Both the position numbers and the translations under genes were made by a program. The notes beneath the pieces were generated by a model. That model searched no databases. It had not been told where the DNA came from and saw only the letters and a list, made by a program, of their open reading frames with translations. Shown piece after piece: positions 23,815 to 31,455 of a DNA stretch of 56,294 bases. Each line of letters begins with the position of its first letter. Positions within the stretch are counted from its first letter, which is position 1. Origin of the DNA: a virus; the IMG/VR virus record IMGVR_UViG_3300020470_000006, positions 1-56,294 of that record; one strand, written 5' to 3'.

Positions 23815-24543
23815 ATGGTGTTTGGAAATCAGAGTTGGGATTTACCTAATTGGAGAGTAAGTTCAAGCCCCATACCTATGAGGGGGGCTACAACTCAACC
23901 TACAAAGGTTGTTTCATATCTGAGTGATGGTGAAGAACTTCCTACTCTAAGTTCTGATGAAAGGATAAATGAGAATGGCTATATCACTAATGCACCAAAA
24001 GAGTTGGCCGCAGGGGATTTCCTACACCGAATTGTGTATGCAACGGGCGGCTCAGGTAATTTCCAAATTATTATGGACTCTAAGTTCACAGATAATTGTG
24101 GGGGAGGCGTTTCATCATTTTCACACCATCATTATACCTCAAAAAAAGTGCGAGATAACGAACTACCTGAGAGGATAAGTTATTTGGAAGATAGTTGTGA
24201 TGAGCCTTTTGTGGAATATGGTGAACATTATTGGGTCGATGAAACGCAAGGCCCATTTACGGTTGGGTGTGAAGATGTAGATGCAGATAATTTTTCTGAA
24301 GATGCTGATTATTATGATGATTCTTTATGCACCTATTCCTGTAATGACCCAAATAGGAATGTTACGGATGTAGGGGCTTGTGGCGATTGTAAAGAAGGTT
24401 ATGAATTAAATGATGATGGGGTGTGTGAACAAGGCATCGCAAGTAGATTTGTAACGGGAATCAAAGACCTTCCCTGGGAAATGATGGGGGCAGGTTTAGC
24501 ACTCTTGGTTATGGCAAGATTTGTTTTAGGAGGAAAAAAATAA
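23815..24543 (+). CDS. MFG-family tail-anchored surface protein 7
   Basis: The 242-residue protein starts MVFGNQSWDLPNW. A His/Cys-containing beta domain is followed by an acidic segment, CNDPNRNVTDVGACGDC with KEGYELNDDGVCEQG (the EGF-like unit), and a C-terminal helix WEMMGAGLALLVMARFVLG with GKK. Start ATG 23815 is chosen over ATG 23809 by the family motif. The last base of its stop is the first base of the next small gene. Confidence 0.65.
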   Translation: MVFGNQSWDLPNWRVSSSPIPMRGATTQPTKVVSYLSDGEELPTLSSDERINENGYITNAPKELAAGDFLHRIVYATGGSGNFQIIMDSKFTDNCGGGVSSFSHHHYTSKKVRDNELPERISYLEDSCDEPFVEYGEHYWVDETQGPFTVGCEDVDADNFSEDADYYDDSLCTYSCNDPNRNVTDVGACGDCKEGYELNDDGVCEQGIASRFVTGIKDLPWEMMGAGLALLVMARFVLGGKK

Positions 24544-24689
24544 TGAAATTGAATAGTGATGGATTTAACCTTGATGTAAATGTGGAAAAATATACGGCTA
24601 TTGCCTTTGGCTTGGTGGGTGTTTTGGCACTTTATTACAGGACAAGGTATAAAATGTTGAAAAATAAATTGAGTAAATTAGGTGATTGA
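24543..24689 (+). CDS. Single-pass micro-protein (48 aa)
   Basis: MKLNSDGFNLDVNVEKY then a hydrophobic helix (TAIAFGLVGVLALYY) and a basic tail (RTRYKMLKNKLSKLG). Its start overlaps the stop of protein 7 and its stop overlaps the next gene, so it is translated as part of the cluster. A likely small membrane partner. Confidence 0.6.
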   Translation: MKLNSDGFNLDVNVEKYTAIAFGLVGVLALYYRTRYKMLKNKLSKLGD

Positions 24690-24690
24690 T

Positions 24691-25056
24691 TTGGTGTTCG
24701 GCCACGACCCATTCAACCATCTTGTGTTCAATCTCAAGGCTGAAGAAAAACCAAAAGTATCTTTGAAAGAACTTTTGGATTCTGACCCTTATGGTGCGCT
24801 AAAGGCTAATTTCTCGATTGGTGGGAGTTGGGATGCTCAAGGTAATGTTGTGGTTCTTGCAGAAGGGGATGGATTCTATGTTATTACGAATAATGATTGG
24901 GAATTGAAAGTTAGAGTTAAGGATTTAGGAACAGGAGAAACACAAATCTTGGTTGCCAATAGTAAGAACCCTGCAATTGAGGCAGAAGGAAATAATGTCG
25001 CAGTCAGGATTCTCGCACTCAAAGGGCCTGATGTATCATTTTCATATCCCGCCTGA
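24691..25056 (+). CDS. MFG-family protein 8, without membrane helix
   Basis: The 121-residue protein starts (M)VFGHDPFNHLVFNL from TTG 24691 (GTG 24682 and GTG 24694 are alternatives). The remainder is a compact beta-rich domain (GSWDAQGNVVVLAEG, YVITNNDWELKVRVKD) ending in SFSYPA with no transmembrane segment or Cys motif. It keeps the family N-terminus without the anchor, which argues that the N-terminal motif itself has a role, such as targeting or assembly. Confidence 0.55.
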   Translation: MVFGHDPFNHLVFNLKAEEKPKVSLKELLDSDPYGALKANFSIGGSWDAQGNVVVLAEGDGFYVITNNDWELKVRVKDLGTGETQILVANSKNPAIEAEGNNVAVRILALKGPDVSFSYPA

Positions 25057-25116
25057 CGAAAACCTTATTAGGGTGATTAGAGGAAGGTATAATGCTGAAA
25101 GGCGGAGATTGATAAA

Positions 25117-25440
25117 ATGAAAAGATACAGATTTGGAATATGGCCTAACCATGCAATTTGGAATAACTATGAATCAGATTGGATGAAAAGGCATCAAGAC
25201 ATTATGAATGCGGCATTCGGTTCATTGGGAGAACAAGCCCCAAAGATGGATGTAAATGAAGTAGCAACAATTACGCTGAAGAAGGATGGTAGGATTTACA
25301 AGGTTAAAATCCAAGATATTACTGACCTTCAAGAAGAAAAGGATGAAATCATTTCTATTGAGATTGATTCTTCTAAGGATGATGCTCAGGCTGAAAATAA
25401 GAATGATAGTGCTGATGCTAATGACTATTACACCGAATGA
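25117..25440 (+). CDS. Hypothetical protein with acidic tail (107 aa)
   Basis: Starts MKRYRFGIWPNHAIWNNYE, with an F-G-x-x-P-N pattern only loosely like the MFG family. A small beta domain (VATITLKKDGRIYKVKIQD) and a strongly acidic C-terminus follow. It overlaps the next zinc-ribbon gene by 20 nt. Function unknown. Confidence 0.5.
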   Translation: MKRYRFGIWPNHAIWNNYESDWMKRHQDIMNAAFGSLGEQAPKMDVNEVATITLKKDGRIYKVKIQDITDLQEEKDEIISIEIDSSKDDAQAENKNDSADANDYYTE

Positions 25441-25582
25441 GTTTCCACTAAAAATTACTTGTCCTGTTTGTTCCTCTTGCCGAAAGACAAGGGAAATCAA
25501 ATTAGTAAATGATACCTACGAATGTGGGTGTGGATATGCAATCACTACGAAGGGTTTGATGATTAAAAGTAAAAACCGATGA
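25421..25582 (+). CDS. Small zinc-ribbon protein (53 aa)
   Basis: CPVCSSCRK and a later YECGCGYA form one zinc ribbon; the layout resembles small RNA-polymerase-associated ribbons. It begins inside the end of the previous gene. Function unknown. Confidence 0.55.
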   Translation: MTITPNEFPLKITCPVCSSCRKTREIKLVNDTYECGCGYAITTKGLMIKSKNR

Positions 25583-25619
25583 AATGAGTAGAAAATGAAC
25601 AGGAATTGTTCGGCAAAGA

Positions 25620-25626
25620 TTTAATA
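25620..25626 (+). promoter_or_regulatory. TATA box of the flap-nuclease gene
   Basis: TTTAATA begins 30 nt before ATG 25650, deciding it against the GTG at 25629. Confidence 0.7.
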
Positions 25627-25649
25627 GAGTGAACATTGATTTCTCTCTA

Positions 25650-26444
25650 ATGGCGACATTGTTAATTGACGGAGGATACTTTGTTGGCCGATTTGAAAAA
25701 CATTGGTGGAACAACCCACGAAGAAAAAATATGAAGTATTGGTGGGAACAAGGAAAAAAACACCTGATTTCTAAAGAAGAAAGAGATAATCACCTCCACA
25801 GATTATTTTCCTATGATTTGGGATACCTACAAATGAAAATCAATGAACTCGGATTCGTGAGTGAAATTATCGTTTGCTATGATGGTATCTATGGTCGAAG
25901 GCCGAGAGGGGCAGTTTATCCTGAATACAAACAGAATCGGAGGGGTGGAGTTTTGGCTACCGAACATAAGGGAATAGATGTGAGGGAAAGAATCAAAAAA
26001 ACACTACACAATCCTGATGCTTTGGTGTTAGGGTGGAAGGCATTGTATGATGAAAATATGGAGGCTGATGACTTGATTGGGGAATACTGTTTGAATGCAC
26101 CTGAGAGTGAAGATATAATTGTGATGAGTAAAGACAAAGATTTACTCCAATTGATGTGTATGCCTAATGTTGAAATCCATGATTTTACTAACTTGATAAC
26201 TAAAAAAATGTTCTTAGAGGAACATGGTGTTGAGCCTGAACAATATCTTGACTTGAAGGCGTTGGCGGGAGATAAATCCGACAATATTCCGGGCATAAAG
26301 GGGGTTGGCCCGAAAACTGCCGCAAAGTATTTAACTGAGTATGGAAGGATTGAAGATTTCCCCCCTGAAATCCTAAATGCTGAGGACTTAATCAGGGTGA
26401 AAAAATGGAAATCTATCTCTAAAGTTCCTTTCCATCAGTATTAA
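25650..26444 (+). CDS. 5'-3' exonuclease / flap endonuclease, bacterial-phage type
   Basis: The 264-residue protein begins MATLLIDGGYF (metal-binding Asp), continues with FVSEIIVCYDG, YPEYKQNRR, MEADDLIG (about 137-144) and SKDKDLLQL, and has the helix-hairpin-helix LAGDKSDNIPGIKGVGPKTA (about 205-224). These are the motifs of the N-terminal nuclease of bacterial PolI and of T5/T4-type flap nucleases, not of archaeal Fen1. It removes primers or flaps during replication. A cellular archaeon would use Fen1, so this gene was probably acquired from a bacterial or phage pool. Confidence 0.9.
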   Translation: MATLLIDGGYFVGRFEKHWWNNPRRKNMKYWWEQGKKHLISKEERDNHLHRLFSYDLGYLQMKINELGFVSEIIVCYDGIYGRRPRGAVYPEYKQNRRGGVLATEHKGIDVRERIKKTLHNPDALVLGWKALYDENMEADDLIGEYCLNAPESEDIIVMSKDKDLLQLMCMPNVEIHDFTNLITKKMFLEEHGVEPEQYLDLKALAGDKSDNIPGIKGVGPKTAAKYLTEYGRIEDFPPEILNAEDLIRVKKWKSISKVPFHQY

Positions 26445-26447
26445 ATA
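26441..26447 (+). promoter_or_regulatory. TATA box of the gene at 26471
   Basis: TTAAATA begins exactly 30 nt before ATG 26471, deciding it against the TTG at 26468. The box overlaps the stop codon of the flap-nuclease gene. Confidence 0.75.
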
Positions 26448-26470
26448 GGTCATACGGAGATGATTGGTTG

Positions 26471-26929
26471 ATGTCGGTTAGAAAACGATTTAGCAAACGG
26501 CTTTTTGAAGATAATGATGACCTTGCGAGGATTACTGTGGAAAAATTAAGACACCACTTTGGCGTAGATGAGTTCAAAGATTCCAAAACAAGATATACAG
26601 TAGATAGAGAAGGGTGGAGAGAGAATAAACATTTGATGAATGTAGAAGTAGAAGTTAAGCATAATTGGAAAAAGGGAATGAAAGAGTTTCCTTATGAAAC
26701 GATTCACTTACCTCAACGGAAGGAAAAATATCTCAATATGGAACAACCCACTCATTTTGTAATCTTTAGTTCTGACTTAGGAGGGGCGATTGTATTTTCT
26801 GATAGAACTGTAAATGAATATGGTGAATTGAAGGAAGTTCCCAATAAGTTTGTCCCAAAGGGTGAAATGTTTTTCAATATTCCTGTGGATAAAACTGCAT
26901 GGTTGAAACTTGGTGTGGAGGAGGTCTAA
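26471..26929 (+). CDS. Possible PD-(D/E)XK-like nuclease (152 aa)
   Basis: VEVEVKHNW (residues 58-66) gives an E-x-K core strand, followed by FPYETIHLPQRKEKYL and THFVIFSSDLGGAIVF, a layout seen in small restriction-endonuclease-like proteins on mobile elements. The upstream Asp may be in the segment DEFKDSKTRYTVDREGW. Enzyme activity is inferred. It follows the flap nuclease and begins a run of three overlapping or adjacent genes. Confidence 0.5.
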   Translation: MSVRKRFSKRLFEDNDDLARITVEKLRHHFGVDEFKDSKTRYTVDREGWRENKHLMNVEVEVKHNWKKGMKEFPYETIHLPQRKEKYLNMEQPTHFVIFSSDLGGAIVFSDRTVNEYGELKEVPNKFVPKGEMFFNIPVDKTAWLKLGVEEV

Positions 26930-26931
26930 TT

Positions 26932-27189
26932 ATGGATTTGTTAATTTGTGAAGCCACCTTGAATGAATATATCGAAATGACTTCAATTGGAGGAGATTTA
27001 GAACACAAAGGAGTTCACAATTTATTGAAAGATTTTGCTATGTTAGGGTATTTGTTTCGGAGTAATCATACAATTACGCTACTAAATGGGAAGGTTAATA
27101 GTGAAGATGATGAAGATTATCAAAAATACCTTGATTTGAAAGCAAGCGGAATGCAACCTGATAATTGGGAGGATATGGAACATGATTGA
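26932..27189 (+). CDS. Hypothetical protein (85 aa)
   Basis: Small acidic protein, not recognised. ATG 26932 is preferred because it follows GGAGGAGGT; upstream in-frame codons lie inside the previous gene. It overlaps the next gene by eight bases. Confidence 0.5.
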   Translation: MDLLICEATLNEYIEMTSIGGDLEHKGVHNLLKDFAMLGYLFRSNHTITLLNGKVNSEDDEDYQKYLDLKASGMQPDNWEDMEHD

Positions 27190-27556
27190 ATTAGAATCAA
27201 TTTTTTTCCAAATATTACAACCTCACAAACACTTATTGAATCAAATGAGTAGGGAAGATATAGAAAATCTTTCACTCGGAATCAATGAGTTCATTATGAA
27301 GCGGGATGAGGAAGTATATGATTTCTCTAAGCATGACCTCTTGTTTGGTGAAGTATTCGCTTACAATTTGAATGAACTTCAAATACATGAGGGAACAGAA
27401 TGGTTAGATGTAGATTTCTTTGATTTTTCATCATGTGTAGGTGCGGGAATAAACATGACCCTTAAACAAATGATTGAAGGACAAGGTTTTCAAATATTTG
27501 AATGTAATGGGAATGATGTTATCACTTGGGATTCAGGCATCAGCCTTGATGAATAA
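27182..27556 (+). CDS. Hypothetical acidic protein (124 aa)
   Basis: An acidic helical N-terminal half and a mixed C-terminal half; no signal or membrane segment and no known motif. It ends one base before the convergent minus-strand gene, so the two share a tail-to-tail junction at 27556/27557. Confidence 0.5.
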   Translation: MIELESIFFQILQPHKHLLNQMSREDIENLSLGINEFIMKRDEEVYDFSKHDLLFGEVFAYNLNELQIHEGTEWLDVDFFDFSSCVGAGINMTLKQMIEGQGFQIFECNGNDVITWDSGISLDE

Positions 27557-27805
27557 TCATTCTAAAGGATGTGGGACATTTTTATCTCCCAAAGTCCATC
27601 TTAGCGTTTTCACAACACCTTGCATAGCCTTGAAGTTCCGAGCGTGATACCACCAATCTTTAGATTTTGGCCTACAATTATTCATCCCAACAGAATGATG
27701 ATTTAATTGTCTTTCCGCCTTATCAAGCATATTCTCAATATCATCCCATGTTCGATTATATGAAAAACAATCGGATTCTTGATGGTCGGACAGTAATTTT
27801 CCCAT
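27557..27805 (-). CDS. Hypothetical protein (82 aa)
   Basis: Basic helical protein with His, Trp and Cys residues (WWYHARNFK, LRWTLGDKN). A minus-strand TTAAATA starting at 27833 lies 28 nt before the ATG, supporting it as a real gene. It is divergent from the gene at 27890, with both promoters inside 85 bases. Function unknown. Confidence 0.55.
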   Translation of the reverse strand: MGKLLSDHQESDCFSYNRTWDDIENMLDKAERQLNHHSVGMNNCRPKSKDWWYHARNFKAMQGVVKTLRWTLGDKNVPHPLE

Positions 27806-27826
27806 GAGGTGCGGTTTATGTTCATC

Positions 27827-27833
27827 TATTTAA
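27827..27833 (-). promoter_or_regulatory. TATA box of the minus-strand gene at 27805
   Basis: TTAAATA on the minus strand, 28 nt before the ATG. Confidence 0.6.
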
Positions 27834-27859
27834 GGCTTAGGGGTGTGAGGGGAGAAAGG

Positions 27860-27866
27860 TTTAATA
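27860..27866 (+). promoter_or_regulatory. TATA box of the gene at 27890
   Basis: TTTAATA begins exactly 30 nt before ATG 27890; divergent from the box at 27833, leaving about 26 bp between them. Confidence 0.7.
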
Positions 27867-27889
27867 ATCAGATTCTACTCCATTGAGTT

Positions 27890-28567
27890 ATGCAAACATA
27901 CCGATACTCATTTAATCCTGAAGGAAAAACTAAGGTAGAAGGAAAATCCTACCTTACAATGACGGGTTATTTTCCAAAAATCGGAAAAAGAAAAACTATT
28001 CCAATCGAACTTTCTGAATATTGGATTAGCGATGAAAACCCTGAAGATACCTATGGGTCGGTAAGAAACATAGGAAGGGTGGTATTACAAGATGCAACAA
28101 GAGATTATCACAGAGAACTGAACCGTAAGGGTCATCAATATGAATATGATTATGGAGATAGAATGTGGGAATGTTTCATCTATATTGAAGGGTATTCTCA
28201 ATTCCAAACATGGACTTTCATTAAGGCTATTATCAAAAAAGGCCGATTTGTAGAACAAACAGGGAGTAAATATATGTTCGACATTGAGAAAATCGTGCAA
28301 AAAGAGAGAGGTGGCGAGGATGAGAATGTTGAGATTAACCATCGAGGGGGCAGAGGATTTAATTACAAAATCAAAACCCAAAGAGAAACCTTAGAAAATA
28401 TTATTGAAGCGGCAGAGAATAGCATTGGGCGGAAAAAATACCAAGTGGTTAAACATGAAATTGAGCCTGAACCTGACCCATACATTGAGGATAAAAAAAG
28501 ATGGCGAATACCTATCATTGGAGGGGCGGTTGCTTTGGCAAGTGCCTTGATTTACCGAAACAAATGA
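27890..28567 (+). CDS. Tail-anchored hypothetical protein (225 aa)
   Basis: A soluble region of about 200 residues with many aromatic and charged residues (YLTMTGYFPKIGKRKT, WTFIKAIIKKGRFVEQ) ends in a C-terminal helix RWRIPIIGGAVALASALIY with a basic RNK end. The layout is like the MFG proteins but without the N-terminal signature and with an ordinary TATA box. Function unknown. Confidence 0.6.
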   Translation: MQTYRYSFNPEGKTKVEGKSYLTMTGYFPKIGKRKTIPIELSEYWISDENPEDTYGSVRNIGRVVLQDATRDYHRELNRKGHQYEYDYGDRMWECFIYIEGYSQFQTWTFIKAIIKKGRFVEQTGSKYMFDIEKIVQKERGGEDENVEINHRGGRGFNYKIKTQRETLENIIEAAENSIGRKKYQVVKHEIEPEPDPYIEDKKRWRIPIIGGAVALASALIYRNK

Positions 28568-28998
28568 GAGAAATATTTAAGAATGTGAAGAGTATCCTCT
28601 GTAATATGGAACAATACAGAAATGCCGCAGGGTGTGTAGTTTTCGATGAAGATAAGGTCTTACTTTTGAGAAGGTCTAAATTAGAAACATCTAAACATGG
28701 ACTCTACGAATTGCCCGGTGGGAAGCAAGAGGATAATGAAAATCCTATGGATACTGCCCGAACCGAAACAGAAGAAGAATCGGGATTGGTGGTTAAGGTT
28801 ATTAAAAAACTCGACCCTCATATCGACCACAATATGAAAAAAATATATCATGGTTTTACTGCCATTATTGAAGGTGAAAACAATGTGCAATTATCTGAAG
28901 AACATGATGAATACAAATGGATGACGATTAGGGAAGCATTGAGTATGAGTGAACCTCTTAGTCATCACGCAGAATACTTATTCAAGCAAATCGTCTAA
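28564..28998 (+). CDS. Nudix hydrolase
   Basis: The Nudix box is readable as GGKQEDNENPMDTARTETEE followed by ESGL: G-x5-E-x7-(T)-E-x-x-E-E-x-G-L, with Thr in place of the usual Arg before the first Glu. The preceding NAAGCVVFDEDKVLLLRRSK is the typical start of the fold. Nudix enzymes clean or hydrolyse nucleoside diphosphate derivatives. ATG 28564 overlaps the stop of the previous gene by four bases; an internal ATG 28606 is an alternative. Confidence 0.88.
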   Translation: MREIFKNVKSILCNMEQYRNAAGCVVFDEDKVLLLRRSKLETSKHGLYELPGGKQEDNENPMDTARTETEEESGLVVKVIKKLDPHIDHNMKKIYHGFTAIIEGENNVQLSEEHDEYKWMTIREALSMSEPLSHHAEYLFKQIV

Positions 28999-29005
28999 CC
29001 GACCT

Positions 29006-29017
29006 TTTATGTATCAG
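29006..29017 (+). promoter_or_regulatory. Second-class promoter box (TTTATGTATCAG)
   Basis: Begins exactly 30 nt before ATG 29036, deciding it against the in-frame codon at 29027. Confidence 0.75.
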
Positions 29018-29035
29018 AAGCATTAAGTGAACTTT

Positions 29036-29659
29036 ATGTCGTTTGGAAATAATACCATTGATTTTAGAGGACTTGGAATTAAGAAACCTGCCATGAATGT
29101 TTTCCAAGCCTCAATGGTGGCAGTAGCGACACCCCACACCACAACAGTTGAAAACGCAGTTCAAGTGCAACCGAGATACCAAATTGAGTATGATTGGGAA
29201 ACCAACCCCGATGGTTTAGATGCCAATAGTGGAATAGCAGGTCAGCCAATATCTGAACCTCTCACAATTGTATCGAATGATTCCAATACAAGCGGAACTA
29301 ACGAAATAACCATAGTTCAAGACAATCCTGATAATACCTCTACGAATAATGAAGAAACGATTCAAGAAGAGAACAACTCCAATAGTGAACAAGATGCTAC
29401 TACCTCAACATCCACAGAGAGTGGGATGTCGAGAGGCGATGAAGAAGCACTTGCACGAAAAGAGGATGAAACTCATGTAAAGGGAGGAACACAAGAACTC
29501 TCTAACCAAAATGAGGAATCAAATACAGAAAATGTTGCAGTCCTAAGTTTATCACTTATTGCTATTGGTGGTCTTGCTTATTATTTGGAAAGTAAAAATA
29601 AAACATTTACTAAGTTGTATGGTGATTTGAGTAAGAGATTTTCCAAATCAGTTAAGTAG
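29036..29659 (+). CDS. MFG-family tail-anchored surface protein 9
   Basis: The 207-residue protein starts MSFGNNTIDFRGLG. A long Ser/Thr/Asn/Glu-rich segment (about 75-165), probably a disordered and possibly glycosylated stalk, leads to the helix VAVLSLSLIAIGGLAYYL and a basic tail (SKNKTFTKLYGDLSKRFSKS). No Cys motif. It lies 4 kb from the main cluster, between Nudix and ERCC4 genes, yet has the same promoter box, so promoter and N-terminus travel together. Confidence 0.65.
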   Translation: MSFGNNTIDFRGLGIKKPAMNVFQASMVAVATPHTTTVENAVQVQPRYQIEYDWETNPDGLDANSGIAGQPISEPLTIVSNDSNTSGTNEITIVQDNPDNTSTNNEETIQEENNSNSEQDATTSTSTESGMSRGDEEALARKEDETHVKGGTQELSNQNEESNTENVAVLSLSLIAIGGLAYYLESKNKTFTKLYGDLSKRFSKSVK

Positions 29660-29671
29660 GAAAAATCATAG

Positions 29672-30379
29672 ATGCTGAGTATGGTTCTCAGCGTGGACTC
29701 TAATGAACCTTCCTATTTTGGAAATAATTTAGAATGTGAAATAAAACCTCTGCCTGAAGGGGATTTTTGGATAGAGATAGGCGAAAGAAGAATAGTTGTG
29801 GAACGGAAAACATGGGATGATGCCTATAACTCTTGGATGCAAAAAAGGCTTGAAGAACAGATTTCAAGAATATTGGAAAACCATGAAGATTATATTCTCC
29901 TTATCGAAGGCAACAAACAAAGTTCAAGATTGTGGAGAAATAAACAATTTCATCAACTTGATTCTCTTCAAAAGTTCCTGAATAGAATGTCGCTTGAGGC
30001 GATTCCTGTGATTTACACCTCATCGAAGAAAGATACTTGCTCGTATTTGAATTATTTATCCAAAAGGGTTGAGGAGGGGAAGTTTATGCACCTAATTAGA
30101 AAGACGACTGTTCTAAAATCTTCAAGAAACAAGTATCACAATATTATGAGTATGATACCGGGAATTACCATTGATAGGTCTAAATCTCTCTATGACTTTT
30201 TTGATAGTTTGCCTGATTTCATTAACAATGTAGAAAGGGCTAAGGAACTCGATGAGGAAAATAAGAGATGGCATACTAATGTGGATAAAATAAAGATTTT
30301 CATTGATAGGGCTTGGGAAATTATCGGTAACGAAAGGGAAATAATCATTGATAAAGGAAGTCATAAGGGCAATAGTTAA
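29672..30379 (+). CDS. ERCC4-domain (XPF/Mus81-like) nuclease
   Basis: The 235-residue protein starts MVLSVDSNEP (after a short alternative start), and has IVVERKTWDDAYNSW with the nuclease motif E-R-K-x-x-x-D at residues 44-50, then LEEQISRILENHEDYILLIEG, as in XPF-type nucleases that cut branched DNA. A helix-hairpin-helix-like segment MSMIPGITIDRSKSLYDFF follows. No helicase domain, so this is the short form. It precedes PCNA, with which archaeal XPF nucleases interact. Confidence 0.88.
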   Translation: MLSMVLSVDSNEPSYFGNNLECEIKPLPEGDFWIEIGERRIVVERKTWDDAYNSWMQKRLEEQISRILENHEDYILLIEGNKQSSRLWRNKQFHQLDSLQKFLNRMSLEAIPVIYTSSKKDTCSYLNYLSKRVEEGKFMHLIRKTTVLKSSRNKYHNIMSMIPGITIDRSKSLYDFFDSLPDFINNVERAKELDEENKRWHTNVDKIKIFIDRAWEIIGNEREIIIDKGSHKGNS

Positions 30380-30382
30380 ATA
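30376..30382 (+). promoter_or_regulatory. TATA box of the PCNA gene
   Basis: TTAAATA begins exactly 30 nt before ATG 30406 and overlaps the ERCC4 gene's stop codon. Confidence 0.75.
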
Positions 30383-30405
30383 CCTCAAAACAATAATCAG
30401 CAATT

Positions 30406-31194
30406 ATGGGGCTAAATGATAGTGAAACTGAGAATGTGTCTGAAAAATCAGGGAAGATTAAACTGAAGATGAGTGCATCTTTAGCAAAGGAAATAGTCAA
30501 AGCAATTGAGAATACTGATGAGCAAGCCGTATTTGTTTTTGATAAATATGGATTATTTGTGAGGGTTGCCGACCCACTTCACGCAAGGGTTGTGGAATTG
30601 ATGGTAGAGCCACCACATTTTGAGGAGTATGATTTTACTCCTTCGCAACAAAATAATCTTGGGCAAATACGGTTAGGTGTTGTTATTTCAAGGTTGAAGG
30701 ACATAACCAAAACATTAGTGAAAAAGGATTATTTGGATTTTGAATATGTAGAAGGTATGAATCGAGTTACAACAACAGGCAAGGGGATTCAGAGAACAAT
30801 TAGATTGATTAGGTCGGATTTGATGAATGCGATTCCTGAGATTAAGGTAGCCCACCTTTTTTCTGCGGAATTGGAATCCGATAATCTCAAATCATTTTTG
30901 AAAGCCTCCAATGTAAAGGGTGGGATGGTAGATATTATCACAGATAATAGATTCATATTATCTTCTGAAACAGATGAGGGAACAGTTCAAATCAATCTTG
31001 ATTCTGAAGATGTGAACTTATCTCCTTCAGATTATATTTCTATGACTTCTTTTTCTGTTGAGGAAATAAGTAAAGCCACTTCCACATCCGAAGGTATAAT
31101 TTCAATACAAGGGAAACAGAATGCACCTGTGGAGTTTAGATGGCACACTAAAACAGGAATGGGTTTGAAGGCTTGGGTAGCCCCCCGATTGTGA
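30406..31194 (+). CDS. pcn: DNA sliding clamp (PCNA)
   Basis: The 262-residue protein has the order of archaeal PCNA: after an N-terminal extension of about 20 residues, SASLAKEIVKAI, VFDKYGLFVRVADPLHARVV (the clamp's first-domain signature with A-D-P), MNRVTTTGKGIQRTIRLI in the linker, then a second domain with FLKASNVKGG and DEGTVQIN, ending VEFRWHTKTGMGLKAWVAPRL. It forms a trimeric ring around DNA and tethers polymerase and nucleases. Preceded by its own TATA box. Confidence 0.93.
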   Translation: MGLNDSETENVSEKSGKIKLKMSASLAKEIVKAIENTDEQAVFVFDKYGLFVRVADPLHARVVELMVEPPHFEEYDFTPSQQNNLGQIRLGVVISRLKDITKTLVKKDYLDFEYVEGMNRVTTTGKGIQRTIRLIRSDLMNAIPEIKVAHLFSAELESDNLKSFLKASNVKGGMVDIITDNRFILSSETDEGTVQINLDSEDVNLSPSDYISMTSFSVEEISKATSTSEGIISIQGKQNAPVEFRWHTKTGMGLKAWVAPRL

Positions 31195-31204
31195 GTGTGG
31201 TATT

Positions 31205-31417
31205 ATGAGAACGAAACCTACTAACTTTGAAGCGGCTAAATCAGTCATTACGATTGGAGAGGGTATTACTGCCGACCAAATTATTGACCGAATGCTCACT
31301 ATGGGGCGAAGAGAAGTGCCTACAAAAAAGGCTATCGCAGTTAAGTTCCGATGCGACCCCGACATTAAAGTGGTAAAAAGAGGGCGAGAGGCCACGATTT
31401 TCTATCGAGTGAAATAA
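31205..31417 (+). CDS. Hypothetical small protein (70 aa)
   Basis: Basic protein: EAAKSVITIGEGITADQIIDRML looks like a helix-turn-helix, and KAIAVKFRCDPDIKVVKRGR like a wing, so a small winged-helix DNA-binding protein is possible. It follows PCNA by 10 bases and probably shares its transcript. Confidence 0.5.
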   Translation: MRTKPTNFEAAKSVITIGEGITADQIIDRMLTMGRREVPTKKAIAVKFRCDPDIKVVKRGREATIFYRVK

Positions 31418-31426
31418 CCAACACCA

Positions 31427-31433
31427 TTAAATA
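31427..31433 (+). promoter_or_regulatory. TATA box of the 2084-residue gene
   Basis: TTAAATA begins 29 nt before ATG 31456; it is followed by TCAAAG, so it reads as a hybrid with the second promoter class (TATC plus purines). Confidence 0.7.
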
Positions 31434-31455
31434 TCAAAGAGAATAAAGATTCGAT

